Of a DNA stretch of 64,000 bases, positions 54,155-63,858 are shown one piece after another (the first letter of the stretch is position 1; each line of letters begins with the position of its first letter). A model generated the notes under the pieces. That model saw only the letters and a list, made by a program, of their open reading frames with translations. It did no database searches and was not told the origin of the DNA. The position numbers were made by a program, and so were the translations under genes. The DNA lies in NCBI RefSeq assembly GCF_000513275.1, contig NZ_CBVJ010000082.1, forward strand, positions 96,401-160,400, written 5' to 3'. The DNA is from Paenibacillus gorillae. Its GTDB lineage: Bacteria; Bacillota; Bacilli; Paenibacillales; Paenibacillaceae.

Positions 54155-55462
54155 TTAAAGACGGCTGAAAGCCGTGTCATGAGCAGCAATCGTCGCATCG
54201 ATATCATCGTCCGAATGGACGCCTGAGACGAACATTCCCTCGAATTGCGAAGGCGCAATGCTGACTCCAAGCTCCAGCATGGCTGCAAAATAAGCTTTGA
54301 AGCGCTCCATATCCGATGTTTTGGCCGTATCGAAGTTAATGACAACTTTGTCGGTGAAAAACGGACATACCATCGAGCCTACACGGTTAATTGTAGTCGC
54401 AATGCCGTGTTTCGCCGCGTTCTTCTCGAACCCGCGCTGAAGACGTACCGCTTGACGCTCCAGCAATTCATAGCGTTCAGGAGTCATTAGCTTCAACGTT
54501 GTATAGCCAGCCGCCATAGCAAGCGGATTGCCAGACAGCGTTCCTGCCTGATAGATCGGACCGCTTGGCGCGATCATTTCCATGATGTGGCGTTTACCGC
54601 CATAAGCGCCGACCGGTAATCCGCCGCCGATCACTTTGCCGAAGCAGGTCAAATCCGGGATAATACCGAACAGCCCTTGCGCGCATTGATAGTGAACCCG
54701 GAATCCGGTCATCACCTCGTCGAAAATAAGCAGGCTGCCATACTGCTCTGTAATATCGCGCAGTCCCTGCAGGAAGCCCGGCAGCGGCGGAACAACACCC
54801 ATATTTCCGGCCACCGGTTCAACGATAATACAAGCGATTTGCTCGCCGAATTTCTCGAATGCAACTTTTACCGAATCAAGATCATTGTAAGGAACCGTAA
54901 TCGTTTGGGAGGCTACGCCTTCCGGCACGCCAGGACTATCTGGCAAGCCGAGTGTCGCCACGCCAGAACCCGCTTTAATGAGCAAGCTGTCTGCATGGCC
55001 GTGGTACGAGCCTTCGAATTTCAAAATCATGCTTCGTTTCGTATAGCCGCGGGCTAGCCGCAGCGCACTCATTGTCGCCTCTGTGCCGGAATTGACCATG
55101 CGGACGATATCGACCGAAGGCACTCGTTCGCATACGAGCTCAGCCATCAGCGTCTCCAGCTCAGTTGGCGCGCCGAAGCTTGTCCCTTTCTCGGCTGTAC
55201 GTTTGATCGCTTCAACGACCTCCGGATGGGCATGCCCCATAATAAGCGGCCCCCATGAGCCAACGTAATCAATATAGCTATTGCCGTCAATGTCATAAAC
55301 GCGGCTGCCTTCTCCCCGCTCCATATAGACCGGAGTAAGCCCAACCGATTTGAATGCCCGAACCGGACTGTTTACGCCGCCGGGAAGCACTTTTTTCGCC
55401 CGTTCGAACGCTTCTCTAGAACGGGTATCCTGTCTTCTGCCGATTGAATTAAGGTCGCTCAT
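54155..55462 (-). CDS. hemL: Glutamate-1-semialdehyde 2,1-aminomutase
   Basis: PLP enzyme making 5-aminolevulinate from glutamate-1-semialdehyde, the product of HemA. The 435-residue sequence has [30 protein letters not shown], and the PLP lysine in [16 protein letters not shown] (about 273). The ATG lies 3 bp after hemB, with GAGAGGAGAGG upstream. Last gene of the hem operon. Confidence 0.96.
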   Translation of the reverse strand: MSDLNSIGRRQDTRSREAFERAKKVLPGGVNSPVRAFKSVGLTPVYMERGEGSRVYDIDGNSYIDYVGSWGPLIMGHAHPEVVEAIKRTAEKGTSFGAPTELETLMAELVCERVPSVDIVRMVNSGTEATMSALRLARGYTKRSMILKFEGSYHGHADSLLIKAGSGVATLGLPDSPGVPEGVASQTITVPYNDLDSVKVAFEKFGEQIACIIVEPVAGNMGVVPPLPGFLQGLRDITEQYGSLLIFDEVMTGFRVHYQCAQGLFGIIPDLTCFGKVIGGGLPVGAYGGKRHIMEMIAPSGPIYQAGTLSGNPLAMAAGYTTLKLMTPERYELLERQAVRLQRGFEKNAAKHGIATTINRVGSMVCPFFTDKVVINFDTAKTSDMERFKAYFAAMLELGVSIAPSQFEGMFVSGVHSDDDIDATIAAHDTAFSRL

Positions 55463-55465
55463 CGA

Positions 55466-56464
55466 TTATTCCTCTCCTCTCAGCCAGCGTGAAGCATCCT
55501 TCGCGTGGTAAGTGATAATCATATCTGCGCCCGCGCGCTTCATTCCAGTTAACGTCTCCAGCACGACGCTTTTCTCATCGATCCATCCGTTAGCCGACGC
55601 TGCTTTAACCATGGAATACTCTCCGCTTACGTTGTAGGCCACAACGGGCAGATCAAAGCTATCCTTAAGCTGTCTAACGATGTCGAGATAGGCAAGAGCA
55701 GGCTTAACCATCAGCATGTCAGCGCCTTCTACGACGTCGGATTCCGCTTCGCGAAGCGCCTCGCGTGAATTGGCAGGGTCCATCTGATACGTCTTACGGT
55801 CGCCGAATTGCGGTGTGGAATGAGCAGCCTCGCGGAACGGGCCGTAAAAGGACGACGCATATTTAACGGAGTAGGATAGGATCGGAATATGCGTAAAGCC
55901 AGCTTCATCCAAGCCGTCGCGGATCGCAGCTACAAAGCCGTCCATCATGTTGGAAGGCGCGATGACGTCAGCCCCTGCTTCCGCTTGAGATACTGCTGTC
56001 CGTACGAGCAGTGCAAGCGATGCATCGTTGTCTACGACAGCCGTTCCGGTCGCTTCGTGCACATGCACAACGCCGCAGTGGCCATGATCAGTAAATTGGC
56101 ACAAGCAAGTGTCCGCCATAATGATCAGTTCAGGCGCCCAACCCTTAATAGCACGCGTCGCTTCCTGAACGATGCCGTTCGGATCGTAAGCAGAAGAGCC
56201 CTCTGCATCCTTATGGTCCGGAACGCCAAACAGCATGATCGCTTGAATGCCCAGCGAGACGATATCGCGAATCTCCGCCTCCAAGAGATCCATCGACAGA
56301 TGATAAACGCCTGGCATTGATGTGATCTCTTCGCGGATATTGGTGCCATAGGTTACGAAAATCGGATAAATAAAATCATTTGCAGTCAATACCGTTTCCC
56401 GCACGAGGTTGCGCATGGCCCCCGATTGGCGCAGTCTGCGATGTCGAACGATAGGAAATGCCAT
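55466..56464 (-). CDS. hemB: Delta-aminolevulinate dehydratase (porphobilinogen synthase)
   Basis: Condenses two 5-aminolevulinate molecules to porphobilinogen. The 332-residue protein has the metal-binding cysteines in [16 protein letters not shown] and the Schiff-base lysines in [12 protein letters not shown] and [11 protein letters not shown]. The cysteines point to the zinc-dependent type. The ATG follows AGGAGGAGG. Confidence 0.96.
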   Translation of the reverse strand: MAFPIVRHRRLRQSGAMRNLVRETVLTANDFIYPIFVTYGTNIREEITSMPGVYHLSMDLLEAEIRDIVSLGIQAIMLFGVPDHKDAEGSSAYDPNGIVQEATRAIKGWAPELIIMADTCLCQFTDHGHCGVVHVHEATGTAVVDNDASLALLVRTAVSQAEAGADVIAPSNMMDGFVAAIRDGLDEAGFTHIPILSYSVKYASSFYGPFREAAHSTPQFGDRKTYQMDPANSREALREAESDVVEGADMLMVKPALAYLDIVRQLKDSFDLPVVAYNVSGEYSMVKAASANGWIDEKSVVLETLTGMKRAGADMIITYHAKDASRWLRGEE

Positions 56465-56549
56465 AATTATTCCTCCTCCTGATTCCTTGCCTTATATCGT
56501 ATAGGATGCGTCGTTTACTGCACCCTTAGAATAGATGATAATGATATCG

Positions 56550-58133
56550 TTACACGAGCTTGCTTGCCTGATGCTGAGTCATCGCCTCAACCAATGAAGC
56601 GATCGTCGCCTCTTCCGGCTCAATCGTTACTTGCAGACCCGCAGCCGCAGCCGTCTGGGACGTCAACGGACCGATAGAGGCAATCTCAACGCCAGAGAGG
56701 GCAGCAACCGGATCATCAATGCCGTTACGCCGTAATATTTCCAGCAGATTTGTGACCGTAGAAGAGCTTGTGAATGCGACAACATGAATTTGCCGCTCAC
56801 GAATCCACTCCAGTGCTTGATCGTCCTGTGTATCGGCCAAAGCCGTCTCATATACATCAGCTTGAACAGCCTGTACTCCGCGGGCTTCCAGCTCTCGGGG
56901 CAATACTTCACGAGCCAGATCACCACGCGGCAGCAACGCAATCTGGCCTGGCGCAAGCTTGTCCTCCAATTGCTCCAGCAAGCCTTCTGCCTGAAACTTG
57001 GCCGGCAGCTCCTCTACCGCGAGTCCCCGATCGGCAAGCGCCTCTGCTGTTTTTGGGCCAACAGCAGTAATTCGGGCTTTGTTGAACCGGCGAATGTCGA
57101 TGCCAAATCGGCGCAGCCAGCGGAAAAAGTAATCAACGCCGTTAACACTTGTGAAGCAGATCCAGTCGTAACGTTCTGCTTGCTCCAATGCATCCCGAAG
57201 GGCTTGTACCGTCGACGGCTCTGAAGGCTCGCGAATTTCAATGACCGGATATTCACAAGGCTCGCCGCCCAGCTCCTCAATCCAATCTGCCAGCTCACTT
57301 GCTTGCGATCTCGCCCGGGTGACCAGAACGCGTACGCCAAACAGCGGCTTTCGTTCATACCATTGCAGCTTCTCACGCTGCAGCACGACATCACCGACGA
57401 CAATGACGGCTGGCGGCTGAAAGTTCGCTTCCTTCACAATACGTTCGATCGATTCCAGCGTACCGACGATCGTCCGCTGCTCCACACGCGTACCCCACCG
57501 GATCAAGGCGACTGGCGTATCGGCTTTTTTGCCATGCCGGATTAACTGTTCGGCGATGTAGCCGATCTTGGCAACGCCCATTAGAAAAATAAGCGTGCCT
57601 GTTGCATTCGTCACTTTATCCCAGTGAATCGACTTATCCAGCTTATCTGGGCTTTCATGCCCCGTAACGATAGACAGGGAGGAAGCAAGGTCGCGATGCG
57701 TAACCGGAATACCCGCATAGGCAGGTACTGCTATCGCAGAGGTAATGCCCGGCACAATTTCAAACACAATGCCGTTAGCTCTTAGCAGCTCCGCTTCTTC
57801 TCCAACCCGGCCAAAAATCGTCGGGTCGCCGCCTTTCAGCCTCGTTACATTTTTGCCTTGCAGCGCCAAATCAACGAGCAGCTGATTTATTTCCTCCTGC
57901 TTCATCGTGTGACGGTCGGGGAGTTTGCCAACATAAATTTTTTCCGCACCGGGCTTTAAGTGCCGCAGCAAGCGCGGACTAGCCAGCCGGTCATAGACGA
58001 CGACATCGCTGCGCTTCAAGCATTCCAATCCGCGCACCGTAATCAGCTTGGGATCACCCGGTCCTGCCCCGACCAGGTAGACGATCCCTTTATCTCGTTC
58101 ATCCGCTAAAGCCTTTACTTCCCCATACCCCAT
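56550..58133 (-). CDS. Fused uroporphyrinogen-III C-methyltransferase and uroporphyrinogen-III synthase
   Basis: A 527-residue fusion. Residues about 15-255 are a CobA/SUMT methyltransferase (VYLVGAGPGDPKLITVRG, VTRLKGGDPTIFGRVGEEAE, PVTHRDLASSLSIVTGHE), which makes precorrin-2. About 265-515 is HemD (GVRVLVTRARSQASELAD, DWICFTSVNGVDYFF), which makes uroporphyrinogen III from hydroxymethylbilane. One protein thus makes and uses the branch-point intermediate. Known in clostridia and Paenibacillus. The ATG is 3 bp after hemC, whose last codons supply a GAGGGA site. Confidence 0.93.
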   Translation of the reverse strand: MGYGEVKALADERDKGIVYLVGAGPGDPKLITVRGLECLKRSDVVVYDRLASPRLLRHLKPGAEKIYVGKLPDRHTMKQEEINQLLVDLALQGKNVTRLKGGDPTIFGRVGEEAELLRANGIVFEIVPGITSAIAVPAYAGIPVTHRDLASSLSIVTGHESPDKLDKSIHWDKVTNATGTLIFLMGVAKIGYIAEQLIRHGKKADTPVALIRWGTRVEQRTIVGTLESIERIVKEANFQPPAVIVVGDVVLQREKLQWYERKPLFGVRVLVTRARSQASELADWIEELGGEPCEYPVIEIREPSEPSTVQALRDALEQAERYDWICFTSVNGVDYFFRWLRRFGIDIRRFNKARITAVGPKTAEALADRGLAVEELPAKFQAEGLLEQLEDKLAPGQIALLPRGDLAREVLPRELEARGVQAVQADVYETALADTQDDQALEWIRERQIHVVAFTSSSTVTNLLEILRRNGIDDPVAALSGVEIASIGPLTSQTAAAAGLQVTIEPEEATIASLVEAMTQHQASKLV

Positions 58134-58136
58134 CTG

Positions 58137-59105
58137 CTATCCCTCGATTTCCGCCAAAATCCGGTCTGCGCCTCTTGCCGAGAGCGCTGCCGCAACATCC
58201 CGGCCTAATTGCTCGGGATCGCTGCCCCGCAGCATTTCTTTCAATAGCACGGAGCCGTCCGGCGTGCCCACTATTCCCGTAAGCTCCAGCTCCAAGGCTG
58301 CCGAATCCCCGCTCATCTGCCGTACTGTCGCATAAGCGCCGATCGGAATCTGGCAGCCGCCGTTCAAAGCGCCAAGAAAGCTCCGCTCCGCCCTAACTGC
58401 CAGCGAAGTCTCCTCGTCATTGTAGATCGACAACAGCTCACGAACAGCAGAATCGTCTACACGGCATTCAATACCAAGAGCACCTTGTCCGACAGCTGGA
58501 ACGGATACATCCACTGGAATTGTTGCCGATATCCGGTCTTCCCAGCCCATTCGTGTCATGCCTGCGGTTGCCAAGACGATCGCATCGAACCCTTCCGTCT
58601 CCAGCTTGCGGATACGAGAGTCTATGTTGCCGCGCACAGATTCGATTTGAAGATCGGGTCTAGCATTCTTCAACTGGCAGGAGCGGCGAAGACTGCTCGT
58701 GCCGACTCTTGCTCCCTTCGGTAAATCATCGAGAGACGAGCCGTCCTTCATAATGAGACAATCTCGCGGATCGACCCGCTTCGGAACCGCTCCATTCATT
58801 AGTCCTTCCTGCAGCTCGTAAGGCATATCCTTCATGCTATGAACAGCAAGATCAATGTCGCCATCCAGGAGAGCTTGCTCGATTTCTTTGACGAAGAGTC
58901 CTTTTCCGCCGACCTTGGAGAGCGTCACATCGAGAATGCGGTCGCCTTTCGTAACGATTTTTCGAATTTCGAAGGAATAACCAAGACCGTGTTTATCACT
59001 AATACGCTTGAGTGCATCGATCACTTGACCACTCTGCGTCAGCGCAAGCGCGCTTTGCCTTGTCCCTACTACGATCGTGCGCTGTCCGTTATTTGCCGTT
59101 TCCAT
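58137..59105 (-). CDS. hemC: Porphobilinogen deaminase
   Basis: Joins four porphobilinogens to hydroxymethylbilane on a dipyrromethane cofactor. The 322-residue protein has VGTRQSALALTQ, DLAVHSMKDMPYEL, GTSSLRRSCQL and the cofactor cysteine in LNGGCQIPIGA (about 250). The ATG overlaps the preceding gene by 17 bp, with GGAGGG upstream. Confidence 0.96.
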   Translation of the reverse strand: METANNGQRTIVVGTRQSALALTQSGQVIDALKRISDKHGLGYSFEIRKIVTKGDRILDVTLSKVGGKGLFVKEIEQALLDGDIDLAVHSMKDMPYELQEGLMNGAVPKRVDPRDCLIMKDGSSLDDLPKGARVGTSSLRRSCQLKNARPDLQIESVRGNIDSRIRKLETEGFDAIVLATAGMTRMGWEDRISATIPVDVSVPAVGQGALGIECRVDDSAVRELLSIYNDEETSLAVRAERSFLGALNGGCQIPIGAYATVRQMSGDSAALELELTGIVGTPDGSVLLKEMLRGSDPEQLGRDVAAALSARGADRILAEIEG

Positions 59106-59739
59106 TATGTAATCCCTCCGTTATCAACTTCTGAAGCCGTTCCAGCCAAGCATCCATATCTTCATCGCCTTCATACACGCGAGGCGCTTCTGCCGCTGCG
59201 AGCCGCAGCAGCTCATGTCTTTCATGCTGATCTTCCACAGCCTTCTTGACCCATTCTCTCAACCTGCGAAGCCTTTGAACGGCGGCTTCATATTCATCTC
59301 CATAGGCCTGCTCCAGCTCGCCTTTTATTCTTGCAGCAAGCGCAGGACTTGCGCCGCTTGCCGATACCGCAAGCAATAAATCGCCTCGTCGGACGACAGC
59401 CGGACTGGCAAAGTCAGAGCCGGCCGCATCATCGGCAATGTTCACCCATGCCCCGGCACGTCTGCCATCCTCAGCGGCGGCTTGATTCAACAGGACATCA
59501 TCCGTTGCGGCAAATAGCAGACGCGCACCTCTGGCGTCCTCAGCTTGATAAGACCTTGCAAGCACTTGAATAACGCCTTCATTGGCAAAGGCTTGCAGAC
59601 GCGGCGTCAAGACCGGGCTAACTAGCACGACGCCATCGGCACCCGCATCCAGCAGCGCTGACGTCTTCCGTTCTGCAATACGTCCGCCGCCTACGATTAC
59701 AACTTTCTCTCCGCGAAGCTGAAGCATCACTGAGTACAT
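59089..59739 (-). CDS. Precorrin-2 dehydrogenase (siroheme synthase N-terminal type)
   Basis: NAD-dependent precorrin-2 dehydrogenase, perhaps also ferrochelatase, for siroheme (YlnF/Met8 family). The 216-residue protein has VVIVGGGRIAERKTSALLDAGA (NAD fold), the VNIADDAAGSDFASPAVVRRGDL region and VSASGASPALAARIKGELE. With the CobA half of the next gene but one, it completes much of the siroheme branch in this operon. Overlaps hemC by 17 bp. Confidence 0.9.
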   Translation of the reverse strand: MYSVMLQLRGEKVVIVGGGRIAERKTSALLDAGADGVVLVSPVLTPRLQAFANEGVIQVLARSYQAEDARGARLLFAATDDVLLNQAAAEDGRRAGAWVNIADDAAGSDFASPAVVRRGDLLLAVSASGASPALAARIKGELEQAYGDEYEAAVQRLRRLREWVKKAVEDQHERHELLRLAAAEAPRVYEGDEDMDAWLERLQKLITEGLHNGNGK

Positions 59740-59783
59740 GGCAAGCTCCCTCTATCTATGTCGACAAGCATTTACTTTGTGCT

Positions 59784-60597
59784 TTAATGAAAAGCGGATA
59801 TAAAGTTGGACAATAAATTAAGAATAAGGACGAAAAAAGCTAACACATGCAGCCGGGCAAGCTGAGTGCCCGGCCGATCCAGCATCGCGCGCTGAACGAC
59901 GTAAAAGATATACATGACGAGTGCAGCGAATGATGAGACAACCTTCCAGTCCAGCAGCAGAGAAGTCTGGCCTTCGATCAACAGCAGCGTCACCGCTACA
60001 GACAATGACATCGCAAGCAGCGGCACTCCGATAATTATCGCACGGTCGGAATAACGCTCAATCGTATCCAGGCTTGGAAACCGCCGCACATATTTCGACC
60101 ATCGCTTGTCCTTCAACTGCTGATGAAGGAACAGGTACATGCCAGCAAAAATCGCTCCCACTGTAAGCGCCGCATATGCGCATAGGATCAGGCTGATATG
60201 AACGAACAGCAGCTCGCGCATCGTCGAGGACAAGGCCATGCGTGACTCTTCTCCAGGGCGGCTGTACATATTGAGAGCCAATACGGCAAAACCAACGATA
60301 TTGACTAAAAAGACGATAAACTCGATTTTGAAAAACCGGCTAATAACGAGCGATATCGTGACAAGCAGCCATGAAAATCCTAACCAGTATTCAAAGGTAG
60401 AGATGGACGTCATCTCAAGATGGGTCAAAAATTCGAATAACAAGAAAGACAGTTTGCAATATCCATACAAAAATAAGGAGCCCTGTTCCGATCCGTTTCG
60501 CTCTCCGGTTCGCGTCCATGAAATCGGAGAAGTAAAACAAAAGGCTCAGGGCGTACATATAAAGTATCGTGTCATACAGCCAATTTTGCGTTCCCAT
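59784..60597 (-). pseudogene. hemX: hemX (cytochrome c assembly-family membrane protein), frameshifted
   Basis: HemX-like membrane protein that in B. subtilis lies between hemA and hemC and affects HemA level. Two frames together give a normal HemX: the first (from the ATG at 60595-60597, GGAGGC before it) reads GTQNWLYDTILYMYALSLLF to LQTVFLVIRI; the second continues LTHLEMTSISTFEYWLGFSWLL to the stop at 59784. The frame changes at a five-T run on the minus strand (plus 60427-60431); reading four T instead of five restores about 270 residues, the usual length. It may be a real mutation or a sequencing error. Confidence 0.85.
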
Positions 60598-60636
60598 AAG
60601 CGCCTCCACGCTGCGCTCCCTAAAGTGCGGAGCGCT

Positions 60637-62022
60637 CTACCTAGTGACGGACGCCAGCGATGGCGCAGCCCCGCGTACAGGCGCTTTGTTCTTCAGCGCT
60701 TCGGCCGCGGCTATCGTATCGTTCGCCGCTTGAAGCTCCGCTTGCTTCTGTGCAAGCTGCTCCTCCAGCGCAAATATTTTCACGAACATGTCCATCGCTT
60801 CGTCCGCATGTTTCTCTCCGGCCATCTCTTTAATCCGTAAGATCGGATCCTGCATCATTTGATTGACAATGCTTTTAGTCAGCTTGCCGATGACCTTCAG
60901 CTCATGCTCATCAAGGTCAGGCAGTTTATTGCGCATGCTTGCCATCGTATCTTCATGAATATCGGCGGCTTTCGTCTGAAGGGCGCGGATGAGCGGAACG
61001 ACGCCAAGCGTACGGTACCATTGGGCAAAAATTTCAAGTTCCGCTTCAATCATCGTTTCGATCTTAGCTGCTTCCGCACGGCGATGCTCCAAGTTACTCT
61101 CCACGATGCCCTCCAAGTCGTCGATATCGTATAGAAATACATTTTCGACTGCAGCGATCGCCGGATCTAAATCCCGAGGCACCGCAATATCGATCATGAA
61201 CAGCGGCTTCGACTTGCGCCGTTTCATAGCAGCAGCTACTGTAGCTCTATCCAGCACATAGCCTTCAGCTCCAGTAGAGCTGATTACGATATCCGCCTCA
61301 TGCAGCTTCGCAGCGGCCTCCTCCATGGAATAGGGAACGCCATTGAACTTGTCCGCCAATTGGGCCGCCCGCTCATAGGTACGGTTGACAACGATAACTT
61401 GATTAGCGCCGTTGGCGTATAGATGCTTCGCCGTCAGCTCGCCCGTCTCGCCAGCTCCGATAATCATAACCGTCTTCTTATTAAACTGTCCGAAAATTCG
61501 TTTGCCCAGTTCCACAGCAGCGTAGCTTACGGACACAGCCGATTCACCAATTGTGGTAACCGAGTGGGCTTTCTTTGCCATCGTAATCGATTGCTTGAAC
61601 AGCATATTAAAGAGCGTACCTGTCGTTTTCTCTTGCTGAGCAAGCGCAAATGCGTCCTTTACCTGACCAAGAATTTGTGTCTCGCCGATCACCATGGAGT
61701 CCAGCCCGCTCGTCACTCGGAATAAGTGCTCAATCGCCTTATCATCTTCATACATATAGAGATGGTTCGTGAACTGCTGTCTCGGCAGCTTGAACCATTG
61801 CTCCATAAAGCTGCGGATATAATGGCCGCATAAATGATGGCGATCGACTACTGCATACAGCTCGGTACGGTTGCAGGTCGCCACAATGACACATTCCATA
61901 ATGCTGCTAGTCTGGTTAAGCTGCTTCAATGCTTGCTGCATTTCTTTTTCCGCGATTGCGAATCTCTCCCTTACTTCCACGGGAGCCGTCCGATAGTTCA
62001 ATCCGACTACGATAATGTGCAT
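60637..62022 (-). CDS. hemA: Glutamyl-tRNA reductase
   Basis: First step of the C5 heme pathway: reduces glutamyl-tRNA to glutamate-1-semialdehyde. The 461-residue protein has the catalytic Cys50 in ATCNRTELYAV, the VTSGLDSMVIGETQILGQVK segment, the NADPH fold MIIGAGETGEL and the helical dimerisation domain, with a low-complexity tail. The ATG follows AGGTGATC. First gene of the hem operon. Confidence 0.96.
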   Translation of the reverse strand: MHIIVVGLNYRTAPVEVRERFAIAEKEMQQALKQLNQTSSIMECVIVATCNRTELYAVVDRHHLCGHYIRSFMEQWFKLPRQQFTNHLYMYEDDKAIEHLFRVTSGLDSMVIGETQILGQVKDAFALAQQEKTTGTLFNMLFKQSITMAKKAHSVTTIGESAVSVSYAAVELGKRIFGQFNKKTVMIIGAGETGELTAKHLYANGANQVIVVNRTYERAAQLADKFNGVPYSMEEAAAKLHEADIVISSTGAEGYVLDRATVAAAMKRRKSKPLFMIDIAVPRDLDPAIAAVENVFLYDIDDLEGIVESNLEHRRAEAAKIETMIEAELEIFAQWYRTLGVVPLIRALQTKAADIHEDTMASMRNKLPDLDEHELKVIGKLTKSIVNQMMQDPILRIKEMAGEKHADEAMDMFVKIFALEEQLAQKQAELQAANDTIAAAEALKNKAPVRGAAPSLASVTR

Positions 62023-62099
62023 GCGCGATCACCTGCCTTTCTTTTATATATCATACGAATAATAAGCAATTTTCATTAACACATCGTTTGTCAATCGTA

Positions 62100-62110
62100 A
62101 TTATAGCATA
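62100..62110 (-). promoter_or_regulatory. Possible extended -10 promoter of the hem operon
   Basis: TATGCTATAAT on the minus strand, about 78 bp before hemA. No good -35 box at 17 bases; a TTGACA lies nearby without a matching -10. Confidence 0.3.
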
Positions 62111-62182
62111 GTTCGACAACCATATTGGGTTCATTTATGAATAATGTTTGAAAAACTGATTCTCATTATTCCCATTTCACAC

Positions 62183-62238
62183 AAAGAAATAACCATGGAC
62201 GATTCTCCGCCCCGTAAGGCGCAGAATCGTCTATGGTT
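62183..62238 (-). terminator. Terminator of speD
   Basis: AACCAT, GACGATTCT and GCC arms pair with GGC, AGAATCGTC and ATGGTT on the minus strand; the T-run is broken (TTATTTCTTTG). Confidence 0.65.
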
Positions 62239-62263
62239 ATTTGATATCAATCATTGCGAGCTA

Positions 62264-62662
62264 TTAGACAAGCTCGGTTTGTTTCATTGCCGGTTCTTCG
62301 ACTTGCAATTCACCCATGCCGCGAACAAGCTTCTTGGCATGCGTCTTTGTTGGTTTCAGCACTGCAATCATATAATCAATCGCCAGCTGCGGATCCACGG
62401 TTTCACCACAGGTGTAACAATCAAGAGCGGCAAATCCTCTCTCAGGATACGTGTGAATGGAGAGATGACTCTCCGACAGCAGTACGAGTACCGTTGCGCC
62501 TTGAGGTTCAAATTGCTTCGATTGCACAGACATTACGGTAGCGCCGCATGCATCAGCAGCCTCCACCATTTGTGCTTGCAAAAATTCAGCGTTGTTCAGC
62601 AGATCAAAATCTACACCCCAAGCATCAACAGCAACGTGTCTTCCGAAAGTTGAATATTCCAT
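62264..62662 (-). CDS. speD: S-adenosylmethionine decarboxylase proenzyme
   Basis: Pyruvoyl enzyme supplying aminopropyl groups for spermidine. The 132-residue SpeH-type protein has the self-cleavage site LSESHLSIHTYPERG: cleavage between Glu64 and Ser65 makes the pyruvoyl group. Further on are the catalytic Cys in DCYTCG and VDPQLAIDYMI. The ATG follows GGAAGGGGG. The 274-bp gap upstream holds no gene. Confidence 0.94.
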   Translation of the reverse strand: MEYSTFGRHVAVDAWGVDFDLLNNAEFLQAQMVEAADACGATVMSVQSKQFEPQGATVLVLLSESHLSIHTYPERGFAALDCYTCGETVDPQLAIDYMIAVLKPTKTHAKKLVRGMGELQVEEPAMKQTELV

Positions 62663-62936
62663 CTTCCGGTTCCCCCTTCCTAGGAATAAAATGTTTAAAA
62701 AATTTCATCCGCTAGGACCTACGTCATTCACTTCCCGAGGGTATAAGCTCTCGCATCATCTGAGTGAATCCTGGTTCCTATTTTGACTAGAACAGTGTTT
62801 TCAACGAGATTAAAAATAACATCTATCAGGCGGAAATGCAACTCCTTTTTTGGATAAGGATTGATTTGGATAATGCCGCCCCGATGCCCGTTTATAACGT
62901 ATGAAAACCGGCTCTGATCTGTACCCGTATCCGTTA

Positions 62937-63656
62937 TTAGCCAGCCATTAAATTTTTAGTATCATCCGGGCTGTATACCGAGATATGATCGACTTTCTTC
63001 GTCGATGCCGGGATAACAAATTTCAGCTGATATTGCTTGTTTACGTTATAGGTGTAAATGTGATCATCACCGTTAACTGTCGTCTCATCCGCTTTACCAA
63101 GGGCGGATTCGATATTTTTCAGCGTGAGGCTGTGCAAGTCCTTGGAATAGGATCTGACGTCGAACACGACCATGCCTTTGTTATATCCGAATGTGATGCC
63201 CCGTTTCTTATACTCGGCATACATGCCTTTACCCACGAAGTCATTGTGGTCAGCCTTGCCCCATTCTTTCTCAATATCGTCATAAAGCGAGGTATGAGCC
63301 GCGTAGCTGCAGCCCGGCACTTTCCCTTCCTTCGCTAATTCGAAAATCTTGCCGACCGCGAGCTTGGACTCGTCTTTTCCGCCATTGGCCTGACCGCTTT
63401 GCGGTTTGCTAGTTGGCTTGCTTCCCGTGTGAACACCGTTCCCGCCGTTATTCGTATTGCTGCTGTTGTTAGCAGGAGGTGAAGTCACCTGTGTGACTGG
63501 CGGCTGAGTTGCGGAGTCGCCCGGTGCGTTCGTTGGCTGATTTCCCCCGCTGCCCGTACCGTTATTACCGCTGCAAGCCGACAAGGCTAACGCCAATACG
63601 GCGGTACCTCCAATAACCGCTAATTTTCTTGTATAGTTCCGAACCTGTTTGTCCAT
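62937..63656 (-). CDS. DUF4309-type lipoprotein
   Basis: A 239-residue predicted lipoprotein: signal helix with lipobox LSAC (Cys28), then a Ser/Pro/Thr/Asn-rich linker of about 70 residues, and a C-terminal domain (about 100-239) resembling DUF4309 (YjgB), with VGKIFELAKEGKVPGCSYAAHT and YAEYKKRGITFGYNKGM. Function unknown; the domain may face the cell wall. The ATG at 63654-63656 is placed 9 bases after AAGGAG; one three codons earlier touches that site. Confidence 0.75.
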   Translation of the reverse strand: MDKQVRNYTRKLAVIGGTAVLALALSACSGNNGTGSGGNQPTNAPGDSATQPPVTQVTSPPANNSSNTNNGGNGVHTGSKPTSKPQSGQANGGKDESKLAVGKIFELAKEGKVPGCSYAAHTSLYDDIEKEWGKADHNDFVGKGMYAEYKKRGITFGYNKGMVVFDVRSYSKDLHSLTLKNIESALGKADETTVNGDDHIYTYNVNKQYQLKFVIPASTKKVDHISVYSPDDTKNLMAG

Positions 63657-63815
63657 TTGCTGCATCTCCTTTAGTTCTAAGTTGTCTTTGCTTCACCGGC
63701 AGCTTGACACTGTCATGAGAATGGACTGCTTTTTCGCGCAAAAGGTTGCAGTGCCCCTTAATATAATATTGTCCACATCGTGGAAAATGAATCAGGGAGA
63801 CTGCGCCGCGGCCAT

Positions 63816-63843
63816 AAAAAAAGAGCCGCATCCTATGCGGCCC
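63816..63843 (-). terminator. Terminator of the gene at the right edge
   Basis: GCCGCAT pairs with ATGCGGC; seven T residues follow on the minus strand after CTC. Confidence 0.85.
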
Positions 63844-63858
63844 TTCTCTTCATTCCTA

